Below are positions 1-9,400 of a DNA stretch of 64,000 bases, in pieces. Within the stretch, counting starts at the first letter, position 1; each line of letters begins with the position of its first letter. Origin of the DNA: Sphingomonas phyllosphaerae FA2 (GTDB lineage: Bacteria > Pseudomonadota > Alphaproteobacteria > Sphingomonadales > Sphingomonadaceae); the NCBI RefSeq assembly GCF_000427645.1, contig NZ_KE386571.1, forward strand, positions 1,353,676 through 1,417,675, in the 5' to 3' direction. The position numbers were made by a program, and so were the translations under genes. A model generated the notes under the pieces. It worked only from the letters and a program-made list of their open reading frames with translations. It was not told where the DNA came from and made no database searches.

Positions 1-176
1 GGCGCGGCGCGGCGGTAGCGGTCGGCCCGCAGCGCGGCTGGGACCTGTGGGCGATCTACAAGGTGTGGGTGGTGATCCCCGCGACGATGCTGTTCGCGAT
101 CGCCAACGTGCCGATGCTGATGCGCCACGGCCTGACGCTCGGCGACGACGCCCCGCCAGTCCCGCCGGAGGGCTGA
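1..176 (+). CDS. yciB: Septation protein A (YciB/IspZ family), C-terminal fragment
   Basis: This is the 3' end of a gene that begins before the window. About 57 residues are visible in the frame whose codons start at position 3, ending at TGA 174-176. They contain the motif WDLWAIYKVWVVIPATML followed by a hydrophobic stretch and a short polar, proline-rich tail. The pattern, a last transmembrane helix preceded by a Trp-rich turn, is typical of the YciB/IspZ inner-membrane family, which takes part in cell-envelope maintenance and division in Proteobacteria. The assignment rests on a short fragment, so another polytopic membrane protein remains possible. Confidence 0.65.
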   Translation, partial: RGAAVAVGPQRGWDLWAIYKVWVVIPATMLFAIANVPMLMRHGLTLGDDAPPVPPEG

Positions 177-184
177 AGCCCCTC

Positions 185-2341
185 TCAGAACCGCGCCCGC
201 ACCCCGATCGTCGCGGTGCGCGGCGCGCCCGGCTGCACCCATACCGGCGAATAGCTGTTCGCATACCATTGCGTATCGAACAGATTGCTGACCGACGCGA
301 ACAGCGTCGTCTCCGGCGTCAGGTCGATCTCGCCGAACACCCGCGCCAGCGTATGCGCGGGCAGCATGAAGCGCGTGCCCGTCTGCCCGCTCCGCTCGCC
401 GACATATTGCACACCCGCGCCGAGCAGCGCCTCGCGCCCACCGAACGTCCAATGCCTGGCAAGCTGCACATTGGCATTGTGCTTCGGGATGTTGATGAGC
501 GGATCGCCCGGCGAAATCTGGAACGAGAAATTGGGATCGAGCACCCGCGACCGCGCCTCGGCATCGGTATAGGCGTAGCTCAGCAGCACGTCGACGCGCC
601 CCGGCAATTGCCCATTGACGTCCAGTTCGACCCCACGGCTGCGCGCTTTGCCGATCGCGACCGAGAACCCGGGATTGACGGTATCCGTCGCCAGCACGTT
701 CGCCTTGTCCAGCTGATACACCGCCAAGGTGCCGTTCAGCCGCCCGCCGAACGCCACCAGCTTTACCCCGGCTTCCACCGACGTGCTGGTCTCTGGTTTG
801 AAGATGTTGCCGCGCGCGTCGGTGCCGATGTTGGCGCGATACCCCTCGCCGTAGGCGGCGTAGAGCGACACCGGCGCGGCCAGTTCGTAGACGACGCCCG
901 CCTGCGGGCTGACACGCGCCCGGCTGCGGCGGCCCTCGGTATTCAGCAGGCGATTGTCGACGCGCAGCAGGAAACTATCGACGCGACCGCCGACGCGTAC
1001 CTGCAACCGATCGGTAAGGCTGATCTGGTCCTGCACATACGCGCCCAGCGTGCGTTGCACGTCGAGCCGGTTGGTGGTCGCCACGCCCGCCGGCGCCGGC
1101 CAGCGGCCATAAACCGGGTTCTGGATGTCGATCGCGTAGCTCTGCCGGTCGGTGGTCGTCGCGGTAACGACCGGGCCGCGAAAGCGCGTGAAATATTGAT
1201 CCGTATCGAAGTAATCGACGTCGCCGCCGATCAGCACGCGATGCGTCAGTCCGCCGGTCGCGAAGTCGCCGGCCAGCTCGGCGCGGAACACGTCATGCGA
1301 CGAGGTATAGCTGCGCGTGCGGCGCTGGCGCGACAACGTGTGCCCGTCGACGAACAATTTCTGCCGCGCGGTCGCCGTCTCGGCGTCGGACGATGCGCCG
1401 GTCAGCTTCGTGTCGCGATGACTCGCACCCAGCAACAGGCTCCATCCGCTGCCGAAGTCATGCTGAAGCCGCAGCTGATGCCCAAAGGCGCGTGCCACCG
1501 TGTCACCGTCTCCCGGCTCACCGAGGAACCGCGAGCGCGGTACGGTACGGAAATCATTGTTGAGGACGACGATGCCGCGATCGAACGGCACCGCGGTCCG
1601 TGTCCACTCCATGTCGTAGATCAACCGCGTGTTGTCGCCGATCCCCAAACCGATCGACGGAAGGAACCCCCAGCGCCGCTGGCTCACCGTATCGCGGAAC
1701 GTATCGCCCGACTCGGCATAGCCGATTAGCCGCGCGGTCAGATTGCCGGTGAGCGCGACATTGGCATCGCCCTCGGCCCGAACCGTATCGAAGCTGCGAT
1801 ATTGTAGCGACGCACTGCCGAACGTGCGCCCCAGCTCGGCCTGTTTCGTCACGAGATTGATCGAGCCTCCCGGCTCGCCGCGTCCCAGCACCGCCGCCGC
1901 CGGCCCCTTCAGCACTTCGACGCGCTCGATCCCAGCCACGTCACGCTGTCCGCTGAACCCGCGCCCGGCGTTGAAGCCATTGACGAGATACCCGCTCGGC
2001 AGATTTTCGTCCCCTGCAAACCCGCGCACCGCGAAACTGTCCCACAGCCCGCCCAGCGTGTTCTGCCGCACCACCGACGCGTTCAGATCCAGCGCATCGG
2101 TCAGCCGCAGGATATTGTTCTCCTGCAACGTGCCCGCATCGATCGTGGTGATCGCCTGCGGGATTTCGCGCAGCGCGAAGCTGCCACGATACGGCTGCCG
2201 CACGCCTTCGACGGTGACGTCGTCATGATCCGGCATCGGCTCGTCCTCCGCCGCGGCCGGCACCGGCAGCAGCGACAGCGCGATCGCCATAGGAAGCCCA
2301 CCGACGCGCCACCCGGCGCTTATCGAAGACCGCACGATCAT
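185..2341 (-). CDS. TonB-dependent siderophore receptor
   Basis: An outer-membrane receptor that would import a ferric siderophore or similar ligand using TonB energy. The 718-residue protein has a signal peptide (about residues 1-31, ending PVPAAAEDE). The plug domain at about 40-165 carries the family signatures SFAVRGF and VEVLKGPAAAVLGRGEPGG, then NLVTKQ. A long beta-barrel of alternating hydrophobic residues follows, and the C-terminus ends RARF with the terminal Phe needed for barrel insertion. The length is normal for FhuA/FpvA-type receptors. A strong Shine-Dalgarno (GGGGGAAGG) precedes the ATG. It stands alone on the minus strand; no siderophore biosynthesis genes or TonB/ExbBD are nearby. 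I see no clear Fur box upstream. The substrate cannot be read from sequence. Confidence 0.93.
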   Translation of the reverse strand: MIVRSSISAGWRVGGLPMAIALSLLPVPAAAEDEPMPDHDDVTVEGVRQPYRGSFALREIPQAITTIDAGTLQENNILRLTDALDLNASVVRQNTLGGLWDSFAVRGFAGDENLPSGYLVNGFNAGRGFSGQRDVAGIERVEVLKGPAAAVLGRGEPGGSINLVTKQAELGRTFGSASLQYRSFDTVRAEGDANVALTGNLTARLIGYAESGDTFRDTVSQRRWGFLPSIGLGIGDNTRLIYDMEWTRTAVPFDRGIVVLNNDFRTVPRSRFLGEPGDGDTVARAFGHQLRLQHDFGSGWSLLLGASHRDTKLTGASSDAETATARQKLFVDGHTLSRQRRTRSYTSSHDVFRAELAGDFATGGLTHRVLIGGDVDYFDTDQYFTRFRGPVVTATTTDRQSYAIDIQNPVYGRWPAPAGVATTNRLDVQRTLGAYVQDQISLTDRLQVRVGGRVDSFLLRVDNRLLNTEGRRSRARVSPQAGVVYELAAPVSLYAAYGEGYRANIGTDARGNIFKPETSTSVEAGVKLVAFGGRLNGTLAVYQLDKANVLATDTVNPGFSVAIGKARSRGVELDVNGQLPGRVDVLLSYAYTDAEARSRVLDPNFSFQISPGDPLINIPKHNANVQLARHWTFGGREALLGAGVQYVGERSGQTGTRFMLPAHTLARVFGEIDLTPETTLFASVSNLFDTQWYANSYSPVWVQPGAPRTATIGVRARF

Positions 2342-2869
2342 CCCTTCCCCCTCGATAGACCCGCGTCAGGTCCCGATCACTGCGCGGCACGCCGCTCGTG
2401 CATGTAACAGTGTAACATTGCAACCGTTGTCAGATGTGCGCAGCTGCAACCACCCGCGTCGACCGGGCCGGAGTATCCTGGGAAGAATTGGTTAATCTTG
2501 CCTTATCCATCGGCGCGTGAGCCCGGCGACCGCACGAACCACTTCGTCGCACCGGATGAAGGGAATGGGCGAATGCCGTTGCCCCGCGCTACGAATGCTG
2601 CGTGCCGCAGGTGACATCATCCACACCGCCGCCGTTCACGGGAATGTTTTACGGCGATATTGGATCGTGCTCCTGCGAACTTAGGAGCCCAGGATCACAA
2701 GCGCGGGTCCGTGGCTCTGGGCTCCCGCGTTTGCCGGCGCACGGAGGTGTTTCGACGTGGCCCGATCAAACCTCGACCCATTCGACGCCGCGCGCGCACG
2801 CGAGGCCCGTGCGACGCGCGACATCGATCCACCCGCTCACGCCGGGTGCAGGGAAGAGGCGAAGGAAAA
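2342..2869. other. Intergenic region between the TonB receptor and the PEP-CTERM gene
   Basis: No convincing protein gene lies in these 528 bases. The left part must hold the promoter of the leftward receptor gene and contains a tandem 8-mer (TGTAACAG, TGTAACAT) near 2403-2418. The right part holds several mutually exclusive GC-rich inverted repeats at 2663-2770, listed separately as a possible structured RNA. Confidence 0.6.
2663..2770 (+). ncRNA. Candidate structured RNA or complex hairpin region
   Basis: Several perfect complementary segments overlap here. GCTCCT at 2669-2674 pairs with AGGAGC at 2683-2688. GGAGCCCAG at 2684-2692 pairs with CTGGGCTCC at 2717-2725. CGCGGG at 2702-2707 pairs with CCCGCG at 2724-2729. 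An outer CGTGC at 2666-2670 can pair with GCACG at 2739-2743, and GATCG near 2663 with CGATC near 2765. The first two stems exclude each other, as in switching RNAs. A weak promoter-like TTCACG (2635) and TATTGG (about 2658) lie just upstream. It could be a small RNA on the plus strand, or simply the terminator region of the leftward PEP-CTERM gene that ends at 2870. I cannot assign it to a known RNA family; 6S RNA was considered without proof. Confidence 0.3.
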
Positions 2870-3490
2870 TCAGGCGAGCGCCACGCGCCGCCGCTGGCGC
2901 CGCAGGGCGGTGGCCACCGTTGCGAAACCCAACACCATCATCGCCCAGGTCGCCGGCTCGGGCACCGCCGCGACCTGCACCGCGTCGACCGCAAAATTGG
3001 TGCCAGACATGTCGAAGAACCGGTCCTTGCCACCCGCACCCGAGAAGCTGATGCGCGTCACCCCGCGCCAGTCGAACGTCTGCTGCGTCGGGCCGTTGGT
3101 ATCGACCACGAACGACAGCTCGTGCAGCAGGTCGTCGCCCTTATATCCCTTGGCAGTGATCGTGAGGCCGTCGTTGAACGCGGCGGTGAACCATCCGCTT
3201 TTCAGGACCAGTTCGTCGCTCAGCCCGCCGATCTCGGCGGCGTCGTCGAACCCGCTATATGCAGCCTGCTGACCATCGACGACCGCATTCTTGTACCCGC
3301 TGGTGGGGGCAGCCGACGGGTCGAGCACGTACAGGTTGCTCCATTGCAGACCGGCATAGCCGTTCGCGATCGGATCGTCCGATGCGGACAGATCGTCGAA
3401 GCCGATCACCGTCGCGCTCGCCGATGTCGCCATCGTCAGTGCCGCCGCCAGCGCAATCGCCACTGCCCCGCCCTTGCCTATCGTGATCAT
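2870..3490 (-). CDS. PEPxxWA-CTERM sorting-domain protein
   Basis: A 206-residue exported protein with an N-terminal signal peptide (about 1-27, ending SASAT). A beta-rich middle contains FDDLSASDD and a CBM-like jelly-roll pattern. The C-terminal sorting signal starts at about residue 176: VPEPATWAMM, then a hydrophobic helix, then an Arg-rich tail RRQRRR. This tripartite tail is the substrate of the exosortase/PEP-CTERM surface-sorting system found in sphingomonads and other biofilm formers. The W-A after PEPxx marks the PEPxxWA subclass. No exosortase gene is in this window. The Shine-Dalgarno GGGAGAAGG supports the ATG at 3490. Its ligand or role is unknown. Confidence 0.85.
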   Translation of the reverse strand: MITIGKGGAVAIALAAALTMATSASATVIGFDDLSASDDPIANGYAGLQWSNLYVLDPSAAPTSGYKNAVVDGQQAAYSGFDDAAEIGGLSDELVLKSGWFTAAFNDGLTITAKGYKGDDLLHELSFVVDTNGPTQQTFDWRGVTRISFSGAGGKDRFFDMSGTNFAVDAVQVAAVPEPATWAMMVLGFATVATALRRQRRRVALA

Positions 3491-3533
3491 GCCTTCTCCC
3501 GTCTGTCATCGTCGCGCCGTTGATGGCGCGACT

Positions 3534-4133
3534 TCACATCTCGTTGTTGAGATACAGGACGTACCCGACACCGCCGCCGCCGGTCGCCGCGACGGTCGCA
3601 GGTCCGGGCATGTACCCGCGCGCGACCATCGCGTGGAGCATCGTCGGGTCGCGCAGCGCCTGCTCGATCTCGGCGGGTGAGCGCCCCTCCGCCGCCACGC
3701 CCGTCACCTCGCAGGTGGTGCCGACGCACAGCACACGCGGCGGCTCTTTCCCGCCCGACAGCGCCGGGACGCGCAGCAGCGCGGCGCGCATCGCCGCCTC
3801 GGTCGGCTCGGCCCGCGCCGGATCACGCGCCTCCCGCTGCATGGCGCCGTCCAGCACGACATCGTCGGGGGAGCGTTTCTCGGCGACGGCGGCGAGCACC
3901 GCCACGTCGCGCCGCTCCGCCACGACCGGATCGACGGCCCGTGGCGTCGGAACCGGTGTCGGCGCGGCGGCGACGATGACGGGCTCGGCGATATGTTCGA
4001 TGGTGGGAGCGTGAACGATGGCGATGCTGTCGGGAGACGATGGCGAGACCGGCATCAGCGACCACCAGCAAAGCGCCGCCCCGATGACGCACAATCCCGC
4101 CAGCCCGCCGATCCGGCGTGACGCACGTTCCAT
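3534..4133 (-). CDS. Hypothetical membrane-anchored protein
   Basis: A 199-residue protein of unknown function. The N-terminus MERASRRIGGLAG precedes one hydrophobic helix (about 9-30), followed by a Pro/Ala/Val-rich linker (to about 70) and a predicted periplasmic domain with a Cys pair (CVGTTC, about 135-140). The C-terminus contains a Gly run (GGGGVGYVLYLNN). The topology is that of an inner-membrane-anchored periplasmic protein. AGGAG lies upstream of the ATG at 4133. It lies 43 bp upstream of the PEP-CTERM gene on the same strand and could be co-transcribed with it. I recognise no family. Confidence 0.7.
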   Translation of the reverse strand: MERASRRIGGLAGLCVIGAALCWWSLMPVSPSSPDSIAIVHAPTIEHIAEPVIVAAAPTPVPTPRAVDPVVAERRDVAVLAAVAEKRSPDDVVLDGAMQREARDPARAEPTEAAMRAALLRVPALSGGKEPPRVLCVGTTCEVTGVAAEGRSPAEIEQALRDPTMLHAMVARGYMPGPATVAATGGGGVGYVLYLNNEM

Positions 4134-4386
4134 GGTCGCTCTCCTATGGGCGCTGATGTCGCGCCCTTATGTACGACTTATATCTTCCGGGCATCGATCG
4201 TCCATACCGATGGTTAATCAATTTTTTACATTACAGGCATGATGTTGACGTTGGTTTACCGCTAAATCTTCTTTTAGATACTGACTTTGCTAACTTTTAT
4301 ACTACGGTCATGTAGCTTCACCTCACCCGTTTTATGTCTTACATAACCCACGCCGGCACAGATCGGCGGCGGAGATGGAGAGGAAG

Positions 4387-5778
4387 ATGAAAGGGTTACG
4401 ACTGGCGGCCGCGTGCGCGTTCGCCGCGGCCACGGCGGCACCGGCCTGGGCCGGACCAGCGACGATCAACAACGGATCGCAGTTCACCACCACCACCGGC
4501 GGACAGATCGATGCGCACGGCGGCGGCGTCATCAAGGTCGGCAATTACTATTATTTCCTCGGCGAGAACCGGAACCCGGATTATTCCTTCCGCGCCGTCT
4601 CCATGTACCGCTCGACCGACCTGAAGACCTGGGAATTCCGCAACGACATCCTGAAATCCAGCTCGGCGGATGAATTGAACTTCGTCAACATCGAACGCCC
4701 GAAAGTCATCTACAACGCCAAGACGAAGAAATACGTGCTCTGGGCGCACAAGGAAAATGGCAAGGATTACGTCGAGGCGCGCGTGGCGGTGGCGACCTCG
4801 GACACCGTCGACGGCGATTACACCTATCTCGGCAGCTTCAACCCGCTCGGCTACGAGTCGCGCGACATGACGGTGTTTCAGGATACCGACGGTTCGGCGT
4901 ACCTGATCTCGTCTGCGGCCGTGAACTACGATCTCAACATCTACAAGCTCAGCGACGATTACACGAAGATCGACAGCCTGGTCGCGGTACTGAAGGGTTT
5001 CCACCGCGAAGCACCGGCGATCGTCAAGCGCGCGGGCACCTATTTCCTGCTCACCTCGGGCGCCAGCGGCTGGAACCCCAACCAGGCCGCCTATTTCACC
5101 GCGACCAGCCTCGCCGGGCCGTGGAGCGGGCCGACGCGCTTCGGCCATCCCTATACCTATAACTCGCAATCGACCTTCATCCTGCCGGTGCAGGGCTCGA
5201 TGGGCACGTCATACCTCTACATGGGCGATCGCTGGGGTCCGGCCAGCGGACAGATCGTCAACGACTCGACCTATGTCTGGCTGCCGCTGCGCTTCCCGAC
5301 CGCGACGTCGATCGACTTGCCCACCGCGTCGCAGATCACGATCGACGCCGCGCGCGGCACGATCGCGCTGGGCTCACCGGCGACGACTCTGGTGCGCGCC
5401 AAGGTCGCGCACAGCGGCATGTGCCTCAACATCAACGGCTACAACCAGACGTTCGGCGGCAAGGCGATCCAATGGACCTGCAACCGCGACGGCAACGAAC
5501 AGCTCGAACGGCGACAGGTCGGCGACTATACGCAACTCGTCTTCCAGCACAGTGGCCTGTGCCTCGCGCAGGACAGCGACAAGCAATATGGCGCGCTCGC
5601 GACCCAGACATCGTGCTCGGTCGGCGCGCGCTCGCAATGGACGATCAGCGGCGACACGATCGTCAACCGCCAGTCGGGCTCGTGCCTCGCGATCGGCGGC
5701 GCGTCGAAAGACCCTGCCAAGGAAGCGATCGTCTGGCCGTGCACCGGCGACGCCGAACAGAAGTGGACGTTCGAATAA
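4387..5778 (+). CDS. Secreted GH43 enzyme with C-terminal CBM13, probable exo-beta-1,3-galactanase type
   Basis: A 463-residue secreted glycoside hydrolase. The signal peptide is at residues 1-22 (ending APAWAGP). A five-bladed GH43 propeller covers about 30-325, with QIDAHGGGVIKVG, ERPKVIYN and ESRDMTVF, and Glu208 in HREAPAIV as the likely general acid. The GGG motif and overall order resemble galactan 1,3-beta-galactosidases (GH43_24/34 type), some of which lack the usual Asp base. Residues about 340-463 form a ricin-type CBM13 with three QW-like repeats (GMCLNI..., GLCLAQ..., GSCLAI...QKWTF). The ATG at 4387 is preferred to the one at 4375 because GGAGAGGAAG lies just before it. An AT-rich upstream region with TATACT (4298-4303) is the likely promoter. 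Substrate is inferred, possibly plant arabinogalactan. Confidence 0.85.
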   Translation: MKGLRLAAACAFAAATAAPAWAGPATINNGSQFTTTTGGQIDAHGGGVIKVGNYYYFLGENRNPDYSFRAVSMYRSTDLKTWEFRNDILKSSSADELNFVNIERPKVIYNAKTKKYVLWAHKENGKDYVEARVAVATSDTVDGDYTYLGSFNPLGYESRDMTVFQDTDGSAYLISSAAVNYDLNIYKLSDDYTKIDSLVAVLKGFHREAPAIVKRAGTYFLLTSGASGWNPNQAAYFTATSLAGPWSGPTRFGHPYTYNSQSTFILPVQGSMGTSYLYMGDRWGPASGQIVNDSTYVWLPLRFPTATSIDLPTASQITIDAARGTIALGSPATTLVRAKVAHSGMCLNINGYNQTFGGKAIQWTCNRDGNEQLERRQVGDYTQLVFQHSGLCLAQDSDKQYGALATQTSCSVGARSQWTISGDTIVNRQSGSCLAIGGASKDPAKEAIVWPCTGDAEQKWTFE

Positions 5779-5787
5779 AGCACAAAA

Positions 5788-5813
5788 GGAAGGCCCGGTC
5801 GCCCGGGCCTTCC
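5788..5813. terminator. Bidirectional rho-independent terminator
   Basis: An 11-bp perfect stem, GGAAGGCCCGG paired with CCGGGCCTTCC around a 4-base loop, lies between the convergent GH43 and sod genes. Read leftward, the stem is followed by TTTTGTGCTTT, so it should serve sod well. Read rightward, the T tract is weaker. Confidence 0.8.
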
Positions 5814-5850
5814 CCTTGTTGCCGGCGATCGCCGACGTCAGGCGCCCGGA

Positions 5851-6462
5851 TCAGGCAGTCGCGGCCTCATACCGACGACCGGCCTCGTCCCAGTTCACCA
5901 CGTCCCACCACGCCTTCAGATAGCCGGGGCGATCGTTCATATAGGTGAGGTAATAAGCGTGTTCCCACACGTCGTTGCCAAGGATCGGCGTGCCCTTTTC
6001 CTTGGCGTCGTCCATCAACGGATTGTCCTGGTTCGGGGTCGAGGTGACCTTCAGCGCCCCCGACGAATCCGCGATCACCCACGCCCAGCCCGACCCGAAC
6101 TGGCCCGCGCCCTTGCCGTTGAAATCTTCCTTCAGCTTGTCGAGCCCGCCATAGGCGTCGATCGCCTCGGCCAGCTTGCCTGACGGCTGGGTTGTGCCCT
6201 TCGGCCCCATGATCTTCCAGAAGAAATCGTGGTTCCAGAACCCGCCGCCATTGTTGCGGATCAGCGGCGGCAGCGACGAGACGCGCGCCAGGATATCTTC
6301 GATCGACAGCCCCTCGAGCGACGAATCGGCAGCGACGCCCTCGTTCAGCTTGTTGGTATACGCCGCATGATGCTTGTCGTGGTGGAAGGTCATCGTCTCC
6401 TTGGAAATGACCGGCTCCAGCGCGTCATAGGCGTAAGGCAGCGGCGGCAGTTCGAAAGCCAT
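5851..6462 (-). CDS. sod: Superoxide dismutase, Mn/Fe family (Mn-type signatures)
   Basis: Disproportionates superoxide to O2 and H2O2. The 203 residues match the normal length. Metal ligands are His27 (TFHHDKHH), His78 (WNHDFFW), Asp164 and His168 (DVWEHAYY). The second-sphere Gln is Gln145 in STPNQDNPLM and the early motif is NNGGGFWNH; both are the pattern of Mn-specific or cambialistic enzymes rather than Fe-SOD. There is no signal peptide, so it is cytoplasmic. It stands alone and ends against the bidirectional terminator. An Sod next to an envelope-stress (psp) locus may be coincidental. Confidence 0.95.
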   Translation of the reverse strand: MAFELPPLPYAYDALEPVISKETMTFHHDKHHAAYTNKLNEGVAADSSLEGLSIEDILARVSSLPPLIRNNGGGFWNHDFFWKIMGPKGTTQPSGKLAEAIDAYGGLDKLKEDFNGKGAGQFGSGWAWVIADSSGALKVTSTPNQDNPLMDDAKEKGTPILGNDVWEHAYYLTYMNDRPGYLKAWWDVVNWDEAGRRYEAATA

Positions 6463-9400
6463 AAATCCTCCTCAAGGTTCGCGTGCGCAACGCGATGCGC
6501 CCCAAATGGCTCCCCCGCACTCGTTACGCAACCGCTCCGATCAGATCGTGACGGCGCAGCGCGTGACGCAGCTGGTCGTAGCTGAGCCCCAGCGCCTCAG
6601 CGGTCGCGCGCTGGTTGAAGCGATGCTCGGCAAGCGATTTGGTCAGCAGCTCACGCTCGAACAGCGCCACGCGGCTCTTGAAATCGGACGGCCCGACCTC
6701 GCACGCCGCGACTTCCTCGTCCTCCTGCTCTCCCGCCGGCGGAGCGGCAGCAGCCGGTGCCGGCTGCGGCGCCGCACGCTTGCCGTTCGCGCCGGACGGG
6801 CGATACGGCGAGTCGAACGGATCGAATTCGATCGCCCCCACCGGCCCCGGCCGCTCCCAGCGATAGACCGCGCGCTCGACGACGTTGCGCAGCTCGCGGA
6901 CGTTGCCGGGCCAGCGATAGTCGCGCATCGCGTCTTCCATCTCCGCCGAGAAGCCTACCCATTCGTCGCGCCCCAGCTCCGACGACATGCGCCGCCCGAA
7001 GAAATCGGCAAGCACCGGAATGTCGCTCTTGCGCGCGCGCAGCGGCGGCAGCGTCACCACCTCGAAACACAGCCGGTCGAGCAGGTCGGCGCGAAACGTA
7101 TTGTCCTCGACGCGGTCGGGCAGATGCTCGTTGGTCGCCGCGACGATCCGCACGTCGACGCGCAGCGGCCGCGACGCCCCGATCCGCGTCACCTCGCCAT
7201 ATTCGACCGCGCGCAGCAGCCGCTCCTGCGCACCCATCGACAGCGTGCCGAGTTCGTCGAGGAACAATGTGCCCCCATCCGCCTCCTCGAACCGCCCGGC
7301 GCGCGCCTTCGACGCGCCGGTAAAGGCGCCGGCCTCATGCCCGAACAATTCCGCCTCGATCAGCGTCTCGGGCAACGCGGCGCAGTTCATCGTCACCAGC
7401 GGCTGGTCCCAACGCGGGCTGAGGTGGTGAAGCCGCTCGGCGACCAGCTCCTTGCCGGTCCCACGCTCGCCGATCACCAGCACCGGACGATCGAGCGCGG
7501 CCGCCCGGCTCGCGCGCTCCAGCGCGTCAAGGAAGACGCCCGATTGACCGATCACCTGCGTGCTACGCTTCATGCGCCAAGGATTGGCGCATTTTGCCAG
7601 ACGATGGCAACCGTCAGTTTTTCCAATCAACAGCAAATGATCAGAAAAGTCCGCATTTCTGCGGATTTTTAAAACTGGCACGCCTCCTGCAATGCTTCAG
7701 GCAACAACGCATTCAGGGAGTTTCCACCATGATCAACACCGTCACCAGCAAGTTCGCCGCCCTCGCCCTCACCGTTCTCGTCAGCGCCACGATGGTGCTC
7801 GGCGCGGTCGGCCCGGCCACGGCGCTGGCGAATACCCCCACCGCTTCCGTGCACGCGACGGCGTGAGCGGAGGACGGGGTGCGGGAACAGACCCTCCCCG
7901 TACCCCGTCCAATCCGCTAAGAAGGCGCGAATACCCAAGGAGTCCGTATCGAATGGGCATTTTCTCCCGCACTCGCGACATCGTCGCCGCCAACATGGCC
8001 GAGTTGCTCGACCGTGCGGACGATCCCGCCAAGATGGTCCGCATCATCATCGCGGAGATGGAAGACACGCTGGTCGAGGTTCGCGCCTCCGCCGCCCGCA
8101 CCATCGCCGATCAGAAGGAGATGCGCCGCCATATCGCCAAGCTGGCGGAACTAGAGGCAAGCTGGACCGAAAAGGCCGAGCTTGCGCTGTCCAAGAACCG
8201 CGAGGATCTCGCCAAGGCGGCGCTCGTCGAACGCCGCAAAGCGGCCGACATGGGGGCACAGCTCCGCGAGGAAGTGACCGGACTGGACGAGGCGCTTCGG
8301 TCCTCGGAAGAGGATATCGCCAAACTTCAGAACAAGTTACGCGAAGCACGCACGAAGCAGAATGCGATCGCGACGCGGCTGGAGAGCGCCAACACCAAGG
8401 CGCGGCTGCGCGAGATGTGGAACGGACCCAAGACGCACGAGGCGTTCAGCCGCTTCGAGATTCTGGAGCGCCGCGCCGACGAGGCCGAGGGACGCGCCGA
8501 GGCGATGGGCCTCACGCCCCGTTCGCTGGAGGATGAATTCAACGAGCTGCGATCGAACGACAAGATCGACGCCGAGCTTGAAGCGCTCAAGAAGCGCCTG
8601 AACAGGGAGGGTTGAAATGGATTTCGCTGCAATGGTCGCCATACTGGCTTTTCTCATCGGATTGCCGTGGCTGATCCTGCACTATGTGACCAAGTGGAAG
8701 ACCGCGCCCAAGATGACCGGCGAGGACGAGCAGTTGCTCGACGAGATGTACAATCTCGCCCGCCGGCTTGAGGATCGCGTCAACACGGTCGAACGGATCG
8801 TCGCTGCCGACAATCCCGATTTTCGCCCCGGCGTCGCCGACTATCGCTCGGCAGCCGATTATCGTCTCGATCACCCCACGTCGCAGCGGAGGAACTGATG
8901 TCCGACAGCCGCACCAAATTCTACCTCGATCCGCAGAACGGCAAGTGGAAGGGCGTCTGCTCGGGGATTTCGGATTATGTCGGGATCGACGTCCTGTGGG
9001 TTCGTCTCGGCATTGCCGGGCTGACGATCGTCGCGCAGCAATGGTGGATATTGCTCGCGTACATCGTGGTCGCCTGGATCGTCGATCCGAAGCCGACCGG
9101 GCTCTATCAGGATCATGACGACCAGAAATTCTGGCAGGGCGTCCGAGCCAATCCGAAGCGGTCGACGGCCGAGGTGCGCGCCAAGTTCCGCGACATCGAC
9201 CGCCGCCTCGCCGATATCGAGCTGCACTACACCAGCCGCAACTCGTCGCTGGCCAAGGAAATCGACAGCCTGCGCTAAGCGCAGCGTCAGCAAAGGGTTA
9301 GGTCATGCACATCAGTCCGCTTCTGATCCCGATCTTCGCGCTGTTGATCCCGATCATCGGGGCCCTGTCCGCGCTGGTTTTCAAGCCGTGGCTGGAACTC